64,000 bases of DNA from Phycisphaerae bacterium (lineage in GTDB: Bacteria; Planctomycetota; Phycisphaerae; UBA1845; Fen-1342). This document shows, piece by piece, positions 6,928 to 14,506 of this stretch (positions are counted from its first letter, which is position 1; every line of letters begins with the position of its first letter). Where the stretch lies: the NCBI GenBank assembly GCA_022072445.1, contig JAJVHV010000005.1:62001-126000 (forward strand). The letters run 5' to 3'. The notes beneath the pieces were generated by a model. The model ran no database searches. It saw only the letters and a program-made list of their open reading frames with translations, and had not been told where the DNA came from. A program made the translations under genes and the position numbers.

Positions 6928-9032
6928 GCGGCGTCGACCTGCTCGATCGCCGAGTGGCGACAGCCTTTTATGGCCGATTTGAGTCACTGCGCGAGGCGCA
7001 GCAAGCGGCAATCGAGCCAATCCTGACCGGCCGCAACGTCATCCTGTCCGCGGGCACCGGTTCAGGGAAGACCGAAGCCGTCACGGCCCCGCTCATGAGT
7101 CGTCTTTGGCGGGAAGCCGTCAAGACGGACGGTCTGGTACTGCTCTACGTTGCACCGACGAAGGCCCTCGTCAACGATTTGGAGAAGCGTCTGTATCAGC
7201 CGCTTTACTCCCTCGGGCTACGGGTTGGCGTCAGGCACGGTGACCGGGACGACCTAGCATCCGGTCAAACGGTTCATGTGTTGGTGACGACGCCAGAGTC
7301 CCTCGACGTGATGCTGTTCCGTAAGGACGCGGCCCTCAGTAATGTCCGCGCTGTGGCCATCGACGAGGTACATCTGCTTTACAACACGCAGCGCGGGCTT
7401 CAACTGTCGATCCTGCTCCAGCGGTTGCAGGATCGACTATGCGAGCCTTTCCAGTGGGCGGCGCTCTCTGCCACGATCGGCGATCTGTCCGATGTCCATT
7501 CCTTCCTCGCTGGCAGTGATGAGGCCCCGGTATTCCTGTCGTATCCCTCGCATCGCACGATCGACGCTCAGATCAGACACATCGCAGCCGAGTCCGGTTT
7601 TCTCGACCTGGTTCGCAAGCTAACTGACGGCAGGCCGACGAAACTGCTGGTGTTTGCCAACTCGCGGAAAGAATGTGAACGGCTTGCCGGCGTCCTCCAG
7701 CACGACCCCTCGCTGCTACACGCCGTCTTCGCGCACTATTCATCGCTGTCCCCGGACGTCCGCCTCGATACGGAGAAGAAGTTTGCCGCTTCCAACACCG
7801 CCATCTGCCTGGCGACGAGCACCCTTGAGCTGGGTATTGACATTGGCGACATTGATGCGGTCCTATTGTGGGGTGCGCCCGGGGGCGTGGAATCGTTCCT
7901 TCAACGAGTCGGCCGCGGCAACAGGCGGGCGCACAAAACGAACGCGGTCTGCCTGATCCCTGACACCTCGGAATCGGTCGGATGGGATGCGCTCCGCTTC
8001 GCTGCACTCGTTGATGCGGCCCGTAAGGGCGAGCTTCCACAGCGACGCCCCTACGAACTTTACGGGGCTGCCGCACAGCAGATGCTCAACGTGATCGCCT
8101 CGGACGGTGGACGGTTTACGAAGGTGGCCGACTTGTGCCAGCTCGTCCGACACAAGCCGTACCTGGGTCGCCCGACCGTTGAATCCATCCTCGCGCAACT
8201 GGCAGCAAACGGCCACCTCCAGGCACATGGCTTCAAGAACCAATACGGGGCCGAAGAGCCGCTTCATGAACTTGTTGACTTCCAAATGATTTACGGGAAT
8301 TTCGCGGCCGGCTCTCAGACTGTGGACCTCTTCCACGGAGCTAAGCGGCTCGGTGACGTGCCTGCGACCAACCTGCTTCGGATACACCGTGGCTCCGAGG
8401 TGCGCTTCGCTGGGAAGTGCTGGCGAGTGCAGAAGGCATCACGCGACAAGATATTGCTAACGCCGACGCGGCCTGGCAATGCCATGGACTTCACCTACAC
8501 CAGCGGCGGAGTGCAGACGGATAGTTTTGTCGCCAACCGGGTCTGGCAACTCCTTCATTCCCACCAGTTCCCAGAGGACCTGTTCGCACTGTCGCTGCGG
8601 CGCACCGTGATAGAAGCGAGAGCCAGGCTTCGGGCGGCCTGTACAATGAATCAGATACCATATGCCCGATCGACTGATGGCATTCGATACTTTACGTTTT
8701 CCGGCTACTTGGTGAACAAAGCCGTTGGCCTGATCTCGCGGAAGGCAACGTTCAAGGCAAGGGAGGCGTCGCTATTGGTGCCTTCACCCATTGACTGGGC
8801 TACGATTCCACCCGAGCCGACGGCGTATGAAGGCGTATTCCCGTCGCTCTTCGAGGAGTCGTCGGAGCAGTCCCTCTATCAGGCCCAACTTCCGGCGGAA
8901 CTACAGCTTCGAGAATACCTGGAAGACTGGCTCAAGGATCAGGCGGTTGCCGATGCGCTTGTCAGGCTCGTCCGATCGACTCCCGTAGCAGTGGATCCGG
9001 CGTCAGTGGCGTTCTTTGCCGGTGCTTGCTGA
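6924..9032 (+). CDS. DEVH-box superfamily 2 helicase, Lhr/BrxHI-like
   Basis: 702 residues. The motor motifs are clear: Walker A SAGTGSGKT (42-50), a Ia-type YVAPTKALVNDL, a Ib-type TTPESLD, DEVH (147-150), motif III SAT, VFANSRKE opening the second RecA domain, and motifs V/VI (LATSTLELGIDIGDID, then FLQRVGRGNRR). This is the Lhr-like pattern of BrxHI and SngC. The last 300 residues are a variable region without the Zn-cluster of larger DUF1998 helicases. GAGGAG precedes the ATG, and the start overlaps the upstream stop (ATGA), so it should be made in fixed proportion with ATPase B. It probably translocates on or unwinds invading DNA. Confidence 0.9.
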   Translation: MSGVDLLDRRVATAFYGRFESLREAQQAAIEPILTGRNVILSAGTGSGKTEAVTAPLMSRLWREAVKTDGLVLLYVAPTKALVNDLEKRLYQPLYSLGLRVGVRHGDRDDLASGQTVHVLVTTPESLDVMLFRKDAALSNVRAVAIDEVHLLYNTQRGLQLSILLQRLQDRLCEPFQWAALSATIGDLSDVHSFLAGSDEAPVFLSYPSHRTIDAQIRHIAAESGFLDLVRKLTDGRPTKLLVFANSRKECERLAGVLQHDPSLLHAVFAHYSSLSPDVRLDTEKKFAASNTAICLATSTLELGIDIGDIDAVLLWGAPGGVESFLQRVGRGNRRAHKTNAVCLIPDTSESVGWDALRFAALVDAARKGELPQRRPYELYGAAAQQMLNVIASDGGRFTKVADLCQLVRHKPYLGRPTVESILAQLAANGHLQAHGFKNQYGAEEPLHELVDFQMIYGNFAAGSQTVDLFHGAKRLGDVPATNLLRIHRGSEVRFAGKCWRVQKASRDKILLTPTRPGNAMDFTYTSGGVQTDSFVANRVWQLLHSHQFPEDLFALSLRRTVIEARARLRAACTMNQIPYARSTDGIRYFTFSGYLVNKAVGLISRKATFKAREASLLVPSPIDWATIPPEPTAYEGVFPSLFEESSEQSLYQAQLPAELQLREYLEDWLKDQAVADALVRLVRSTPVAVDPASVAFFAGAC

Positions 9033-9243
9033 CCTTTTCTTGCCGCAGATGATTGGGAGACCGCTTGCCGTCCAGGCTAAACCTGTGTTCGCTTCGCGCA
9101 TGAAAAACTGGAATGTCATAATAGCACGTGGAGGAGCATGCCCGGAAAGCCCCGGGAATTGCCCAGCGGCGGTGACTTGGGGTCAGACGAAGCGGGAGCC
9201 CGGATAACCGGATGTCCTCTGACCCTGCTGGCGGGAAGGCGGG
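9033..9243. other. Convergent intergenic region after the operon
   Basis: These 211 bases lie between the end of the helicase gene and the end of the small leftward gene, so both genes should terminate here. GGGTCAG (from about 9180) and CTGACCC (near 9225) can pair over 7 bases with a long loop, but no T-run follows, so it is not a convincing intrinsic terminator. No gene is supported. Confidence 0.4.
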
Positions 9244-9519
9244 TTACGAGGCCTTCGTGCCTTCCGCCGCACGCTGAGCGTGAATCCACGCGAAGGCGTC
9301 GTGAAGCGCCTTCGCCAGTACGAGCAGATCGTCCGTGCCGAAGCCGGACGATTCCTTCCAGTCGCCGTTGTCCTTGTAAATGCGGGCAACGGTGACGTTG
9401 AACATGTGTCCGTTGGCGGTCTGGTTCTTCCAGATCACGGCCTTGACGCTGCCGAACCGGATTTCATGAGCCGGACGACTCTTCGATTCGCTCATTGCAA
9501 CCTCGCTTTCTGTTTCCAT
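9244..9519 (-). CDS. Small conserved plasmid-type protein
   Basis: 91 residues. After a charged start the core reads EIRFGSVKAVIWKN, then MFNVTVARIYKDNGDWKES, then LLVLAKALHDAFAWIHAQ. This is the pattern of small conserved proteins I associate with planctomycete and proteobacterial plasmids, predicted to be a short beta-sheet followed by a helix. Its function is unknown. The Met nine codons later (MSESKSRP) could be the true start. It lies between the helicase operon and the partition genes and supports the reading of the region as an integrated plasmid. Confidence 0.65.
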   Translation of the reverse strand: METESEVAMSESKSRPAHEIRFGSVKAVIWKNQTANGHMFNVTVARIYKDNGDWKESSGFGTDDLLVLAKALHDAFAWIHAQRAAEGTKAS

Positions 9520-9702
9520 AGTGGGCTCCTTTGCATTCGTCTGACGCGTATGGTTATGCCCGGTGCGCGACTTCGTGTGCGCTAAGAAGTAGGCGGGGAA
9601 GTCTGCTGATCCTGGACGGTCTGCGCCGCGGCCGGACGCGGCGACAACTGGTACCGGTGGGTTGTTCGTCCAGGATCGTCGACAGGAATCAGGAACAGCA
9701 GC

Positions 9703-10176
9703 TCAAGGCTCGTCCGCCGGTGTCGAAGGAACGAGAACACCGGCGATCAGTTCCTCGAATTGCCGACGAGCAGTCTCGCTCCCAGGCGCGTTGCTGGGCA
9801 GCCGCCGGGGACCGAGTTGGGCAGCCCGCAGCCGGATGCCGTCCAGATCGGGTGCAACGGCTCGCAGCAATGCCCGAACAAGGTGACTGGTGGTCACGCG
9901 CGCCCGCGTACCCAGCCTCAGGAACCGCACCAGCTCGTCGAGCATTTCGTCTGTCCCCGGGCAAAGTAGGATCTCTCGTTTGATACGCCGCGAGCCGCCG
10001 GCTATCGCTGGATGTGCGACATTTGTGTTTCCGCGTGTTTCGTCGCCCGTCGCGGAGGCGTGATGATTGCTGCCAGGCACATCATTCTGTCGCGAGATCG
10101 CACGCATGGCGGCGCCGGTGTCGAGTAATCGTGCCACAGAGCTGGTCGGCGGTGGTTTGTGCAGTGTTCTTGGCAT
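9703..10176 (-). CDS. Small DNA-binding-like partner of ParA
   Basis: 157 residues. The first 60 are low-complexity and probably disordered. Residues 65-115 (KREILLCPGTDEMLDELVRF, then a basic stretch, then VTTSHLVRALLRAVAP) look like a strand followed by two helices, close to the ribbon-helix-helix pattern of plasmid partition proteins. Only three bases separate it from the stop of the upstream parA-like gene, so the two are one transcript. In type Ib partition systems a small ribbon-helix-helix protein fills the ParB role. The fold is inferred by eye and no ParB-type HTH was found. Confidence 0.55.
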   Translation of the reverse strand: MPRTLHKPPPTSSVARLLDTGAAMRAISRQNDVPGSNHHASATGDETRGNTNVAHPAIAGGSRRIKREILLCPGTDEMLDELVRFLRLGTRARVTTSHLVRALLRAVAPDLDGIRLRAAQLGPRRLPSNAPGSETARRQFEELIAGVLVPSTPADEP

Positions 10177-10179
10177 GGC

Positions 10180-11085
10180 TTAGTCCCCCGTAACGGTTTG
10201 CATGGCGGGTTCGGCCGGTTGCTCCAGCGCGCGCGGCACGCAGAGCGTCCCCTCGGCAAGTTCTGGCAGATTGCCGCTCAAGAACAGGCTCCGGTGTCGA
10301 ATGCGGTGCTCGATCTCGGCTGCGAGCCGCAGGTACTGATGTGCGACCGGATTCCTCAGATAGCTATCCAATTGAAACAGCGTCCGCCCGCGTCCCGACA
10401 ACTCCGGGATCAACACAGCCTGCGAAATGTGCGTCGCGAACTGCCGGCCCGGCAACGCGATGGCGGCGGCCGCTTCAAGCTCCGCACGAAGCCGTGTCGC
10501 ACGACCGTCGACGTTGGAGAACACGATGCCGAGCACTTCAAGCGCCGCATTACGGTGCGTACGCACGTCCGAGATGTCACGAAACGCCTCGCTCAGCCCA
10601 CCCAGCGAGAGCGGATGCGGAAACGCAGAGAGCAGGATCCACTCGGCAACCGAGTACGCTGCGACCGTGGTCGTTGCGCCTGCAAATGGCGGCGTGTCCA
10701 GAAGAATGAAATTGTACGAACGGCGAATGGCGCGGAGCGGAGCGTCGAGCAACCTTGACCGATCCGTGAACTTGGATAGCGCCGCATCGAGTTCAGACAA
10801 CTGCGGACGTGCCGCAATCAGATGAACGCCATGTGGCAACCCTTCGGTGATGAGCAATTGATCGATTGCTTCACGTTCTGTGAGCAGCTCCAGAGTTCCC
10901 GCGTACTGATTCTCTGGGACCCCCAGGTGTCGCGTCGCCCCGGCAGCCGGATCGAGGTCGATGATCAGGCACCGATATCCACCTTGCCCCAGCGCTGCCG
11001 CCAAGTGCACCGTGTTCGTTGTCTTACCGACGCCGCCCTTCTGATTGCCGACCGCAATGACGGCTCCGCGAATTCGCTCCCTCAT
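10180..11085 (-). CDS. parA: ParA-family partition ATPase
   Basis: 301 residues. The deviant Walker A of the ParA/MinD class is at residues 13-21 (NQKGGVGKTTN) and has the signature lysine. LIIDLDPAAGAT follows near 40-50, and the Walker B-type NFILLDTPPFAGA near 125-135. There is no N-terminal HTH, so it resembles the short ParA of type Ib plasmids. ParA ATPases move DNA over the nucleoid together with a centromere-binding protein, here probably the gene just downstream. Its start faces the divergent replication-like gene across a 563-base region. The pair argues that the island can exist as, or comes from, a plasmid-like element. Confidence 0.9.
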   Translation of the reverse strand: MRERIRGAVIAVGNQKGGVGKTTNTVHLAAALGQGGYRCLIIDLDPAAGATRHLGVPENQYAGTLELLTEREAIDQLLITEGLPHGVHLIAARPQLSELDAALSKFTDRSRLLDAPLRAIRRSYNFILLDTPPFAGATTTVAAYSVAEWILLSAFPHPLSLGGLSEAFRDISDVRTHRNAALEVLGIVFSNVDGRATRLRAELEAAAAIALPGRQFATHISQAVLIPELSGRGRTLFQLDSYLRNPVAHQYLRLAAEIEHRIRHRSLFLSGNLPELAEGTLCVPRALEQPAEPAMQTVTGD

Positions 11086-11648
11086 ATTCCCCCTCCCCCA
11101 ATCTTTGCTGACTGAGTTTGTGCCCGATGCCGTCGCCGCGCTCGCGCGAATGCCCGCGTGCGGGATGGCATGGTTCCCTGTCTGAATAGCACGATTCGAT
11201 CAAGGGTTGCAAGTTCGAATTCGGGGTGACGAGGCAATCGGATCCGTCCTGACCGGCGAACCCGCTGTCGTGATGACGGGGCGACCGGAGGGCCGGCACG
11301 CCGAAACCGTCTTGCGCGATCGACTCGTTGCAAGTTACGGTTGCTCCGCATAGGCACGCGGCTGCATCCAAGCAGATCAGCTTGAAGAATAGGAGAGCGC
11401 ATGAGATGACTTGAAGAAACGGAGGGCAAGAACGGCAACGTGGAGGTCGCCATTCTTGCGGCTGACGGACGACATGAACGTCGGGTGCGGCAGCGGTTGA
11501 TTGAGCCAAGGTCACCGTAGCGCAGCTCCGCGCGTGATGTCAATCCCGTTCCAGCCGAACAATGAAAGTGTGCCCGCGACCCGCCCGTCCGTTTCGGGGC
11601 AACGCGAACGCCCGTCGAATCGTTCGCACAAACAGCGTTTGAAATTGA
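11086..11648. other. Divergent intergenic region, candidate origin or partition site
   Basis: 563 bases lie between the starts of parA (leftward) and the replication-like gene (rightward). Open frames here overlap on several strands and none has a ribosome binding site or recognisable product. The arrangement (par operon, non-coding gap, rep-like gene) is where plasmids keep an origin and centromere. I did not find a convincing iteron series or AT-rich block by eye, so the origin role rests on position only. Confidence 0.35.
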
Positions 11649-12992
11649 ATGAAACAGCAGATTGGGGCGTGGTCATACACGCCCGAAGAAGACACTCGAA
11701 GGAAGGGTGCAAAATCCCGTGGAACATATCGCCAGAGCGAATATGCTCGAACCAAGCCGGAGGGCGGATTCTGCTTCATCCCGGCAATGGTCATTATCGG
11801 CGCGTGGTGGGCCTTCCGAGCCCGGTTTGTGACGCTGGGAGACCTGCGAGTATGGCTTGCTTTCTTCGAAGTCGTGGCGAGGCGCTGCGGCGATCGCCCC
11901 AATCGTTCCCTGAATTCCGTGGAACATGAGCTGATCGACCTCGTCGACGGGTCAGAAGCACAGGTTCGAACATCCATTCGGCGGCTTGAGCGAGCCGGTC
12001 TCTTGCTGCGGAACCGAACAACGTCTCGCTGGTATCGGCTCCCGGAGCCGCCGGCCGCTGACGAACAGGAGAATCTCGCAGCCACAATTCGAGGCGTCGA
12101 GAACCATCGCCGGCGGGCGCCTGTCCCGCGACGGGTCATTCGCTACCTGTGCCGCGCGACTCGTCCCGTGCTGTGGGCGACCGTGCTCGGACACGTGCTC
12201 CGTTGCCTGTACTACCGCAACGGGCAATGCGCGCCGGATGGGCGGTGCAAGTCCTCGTGGGTTGCCGACGTGTTCGAGGTAGATCCACGCAACGTCAAGG
12301 CGGCTCGTCGCGAACTGGTCGAGTTGGGCGTACTCATCATGGAACCGACCGATCAGCGCTCGATGAACCGTTTTGGTCCGCGTGTTCGGTTCAACCTTGA
12401 ATGGAACGGCGTTCCTGCCTGCCGGCGACCACCACCCCCTCGGCCTAGCTTCACCGCCGGATCACCACCCCCTAAGAAAGACAGGGAACTCGCTTCGCGA
12501 TGGGAAGACCAGAAACCGTGGCCGGCGGCTGGTGTTCGTGAACGGTCGCCACGTTGGCGGGTCGCACCGTCAGACCTCGATTCACCAAACGGGCTCGGCA
12601 AGCTGTTTGAACAGCTCGTCGCGTGCGGCGCCTGCAAGGCGGGAGAGGCTGCTCGCTTGAATCTCTTCGCGGCGGCAGCCCGGACGCGGCGCGTCGCTAC
12701 GCGAAATCCGGCTGGTTTTCTGGCCGCGCTGGTCCGCTGGAAGCACTGGGACTTCGCAAGCCATGCCGACGAAGAGGCTGGGCGGGCCTGGCTTATCGAG
12801 CTTCGAAAACAGCGTTACGCACTTGGGCAGGTGAGCGAACCACAGACCAGTCGCGATGTTTCGCGACCACAGTCCCGCGAGCCTGTTCGCGCGGCAAACA
12901 TGCTGCAGGCTGTGCTGAGCTCGACGACAGCCTCCGCTCGATTCATCGCGCCCAGCTCCCGTGCTGAAACTGAAGCCGCAATCAGGAAGTGA
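11649..12992 (+). CDS. Winged-helix plasmid replication-like protein
   Basis: 447 residues. Residues 60-140 form a likely winged helix (HELIDLVDGSEAQVRTSIRR, then LERAGLLLRNRT and a wing). A second one follows at about 185-250 (SSWVADVFEVDPRNVKAARR, then ELVELGVLI). Two tandem winged helices are typical of RepA/RepB-type plasmid initiators, although the helper sequence elements that would prove this are not visible. The middle is proline-rich and the C-terminal third is helical and basic. It starts opposite parA and ends 11 bases inside the convergent integrase gene. A transcription factor of the element is the main alternative. Confidence 0.5.
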   Translation: MKQQIGAWSYTPEEDTRRKGAKSRGTYRQSEYARTKPEGGFCFIPAMVIIGAWWAFRARFVTLGDLRVWLAFFEVVARRCGDRPNRSLNSVEHELIDLVDGSEAQVRTSIRRLERAGLLLRNRTTSRWYRLPEPPAADEQENLAATIRGVENHRRRAPVPRRVIRYLCRATRPVLWATVLGHVLRCLYYRNGQCAPDGRCKSSWVADVFEVDPRNVKAARRELVELGVLIMEPTDQRSMNRFGPRVRFNLEWNGVPACRRPPPPRPSFTAGSPPPKKDRELASRWEDQKPWPAAGVRERSPRWRVAPSDLDSPNGLGKLFEQLVACGACKAGEAARLNLFAAAARTRRVATRNPAGFLAALVRWKHWDFASHADEEAGRAWLIELRKQRYALGQVSEPQTSRDVSRPQSREPVRAANMLQAVLSSTTASARFIAPSSRAETEAAIRK

Positions 12993-14211
12993 CATCGCGT
13001 GAAAGCTGGTGACGGACCCACTCCACGACCTTGCGGAACTCCGGCCGGACAGGCCGCATGTAAGCATCCGCCATGTCAGAACTGGAAGCGTGCCCCAGCC
13101 ATCGCTTCACGTCGCTGATCGACGTGCCCGGCCGCGAGCCGAACTCTGTTGCGCCGAGGTGTCTTAGCGTGTAGAACCCTGGAATGGTCTCTTTCGATTC
13201 GCCGACCTTCGTCCGCAGCTTGTCCCACCACTGCGTGACCGCGTTGCCCCGATGGTGGACGAGAGCAACGCCGGTGCGAGTGACGAATAGCAGCTCACCA
13301 ACCGGCCGCTTGACGGCCTCTTGGTACTTCGAGACGAGGGACCACACGCGCGGCGGCGTGGAACCGTATCGCTCCACACCCGTCTTCGCACGACGCAGAT
13401 CGTAAGAGTCCTGGTCGATCTGGCCCACGCGAACTACCGCGAGGTCCTTGGCGCCCAGGCCGAGCCCGATGCCAAGCCAGATCATCGTCTTTCCCCGCAG
13501 GTCGGCGCCGTTGATCATCTTCTGAAGGAGCTCAACGGTGGGGAGCGGCCGCTCAGGTGTTGGTGTTCCGTGGGCAACGTCCCTTGAGTCCCAATTCCAC
13601 GTCAGCATCTGGCGGCCGTGTTCGGGCCGGCCGGCGCGGTCGATGATCGCCTTGACAATCTGAAGCCGCTTGGCGACCTGCGAGTCGGAGTAGCCGGATT
13701 TGACGACGTGCTGGTTGAATGCTTCGACGTCATCCATTGAAAGGTCGCACAAGCGCATCCGCGATACGGCTCCGACGCCGTGTCGTGCATTGATGAATTC
13801 GAGGATGTCGCGGATGACCTTCGCCCGGTCGCGAAACACAGGCGCCGCGATGGTTCCCCGGCGACGCGGTTCATCGGGCTTGCGGATGCGAAGCCGCTCA
13901 GACTCCTTGAGCCCACTGGCGACCTCCAGCAGGCTCCCGGAGAGGGCCTTGCCGCTTGGCTTCCGCTTTCGCGCCGGCTCCACCTGCGTGGGGAGTTTCC
14001 CGGGGCCGTTGCCGCCGAGCTTCTCAGCAACCCAGGCGTGGTAGAGTGCGAGGGCCTCCTTCTCGCGCTCGCGTTCGACTATCCTGAACCGGTGACGACG
14101 CGAGTGGCCGGTCTGCGGGTCGCGGTAGCTCACGTGCCAGCCGACGTTCCGGGTGGCGTCGAACTTGAGCTTCGGAATGCGGGTCCGCGTCCGTCGACGC
14201 CGATTGACCAT
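12982..14211 (-). CDS. Tyrosine-type site-specific recombinase (integrase)
   Basis: 409 residues. The first 80 are basic, as in arm-type DNA-binding domains. Residues 140-220 look like a SAM-like core-binding domain. The catalytic domain ends with LRH (in FYTLRHLGATEF), LGH and the nucleophile Tyr in MADAYMRPV. The first catalytic Arg is not obvious (GLGLGAKDLAVV stands where GxRxxE is usual), and the His of box II is replaced by Tyr. I recall similar changes in other planctomycete integrases. The gene begins 107 bases before tRNA-Gly, the classic target of such enzymes, and marks the right edge of the island. Confidence 0.88.
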   Translation of the reverse strand: MVNRRRRTRTRIPKLKFDATRNVGWHVSYRDPQTGHSRRHRFRIVEREREKEALALYHAWVAEKLGGNGPGKLPTQVEPARKRKPSGKALSGSLLEVASGLKESERLRIRKPDEPRRRGTIAAPVFRDRAKVIRDILEFINARHGVGAVSRMRLCDLSMDDVEAFNQHVVKSGYSDSQVAKRLQIVKAIIDRAGRPEHGRQMLTWNWDSRDVAHGTPTPERPLPTVELLQKMINGADLRGKTMIWLGIGLGLGAKDLAVVRVGQIDQDSYDLRRAKTGVERYGSTPPRVWSLVSKYQEAVKRPVGELLFVTRTGVALVHHRGNAVTQWWDKLRTKVGESKETIPGFYTLRHLGATEFGSRPGTSISDVKRWLGHASSSDMADAYMRPVRPEFRKVVEWVRHQLSRDVTS

Positions 14212-14268
14212 CGGCCAACTCCGTGCATAATGGAGGGTGTCCGGCTGCCTGACGACAGCCTAGCCGCT

Positions 14269-14303
14269 GGCCTTAAGTTGTGCAAGAAGTCGGCCTTAAG
14301 TTG
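14269..14303. repeat. 12-base direct repeat between integrase and tRNA
   Basis: GGCCTTAAGTTG occurs at 14269-14280 and again at 14292-14303, a spacing of 23 bases (about two helical turns). Repeats at this spacing between an integrase gene and its target suit arm-type binding sites for the integrase or an excisionase. No copy was noticed on the far side of the tRNA. Confidence 0.6.
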
Positions 14304-14318
14304 CGAATAACCGCGTTT

Positions 14319-14390
<72 letters not shown>

Positions 14391-14506
14391 ATAGTTGTAA
14401 ACGTAGCCGCCCCGCAGACTTGCGGTGACCCGCCGAAGCATGTCAAGACGGCAGTCACGTAGATCGCGTCGATCCTCGCGGCCTTCATCGACGAGAAACT
14501 CGATCA

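Noticed and set aside
3278-9032. Classification of the operon as BREX
   Set aside because: No PglZ phosphatase, PglX methylase, BrxA, BrxB or full-length BrxC is encoded in or around it.
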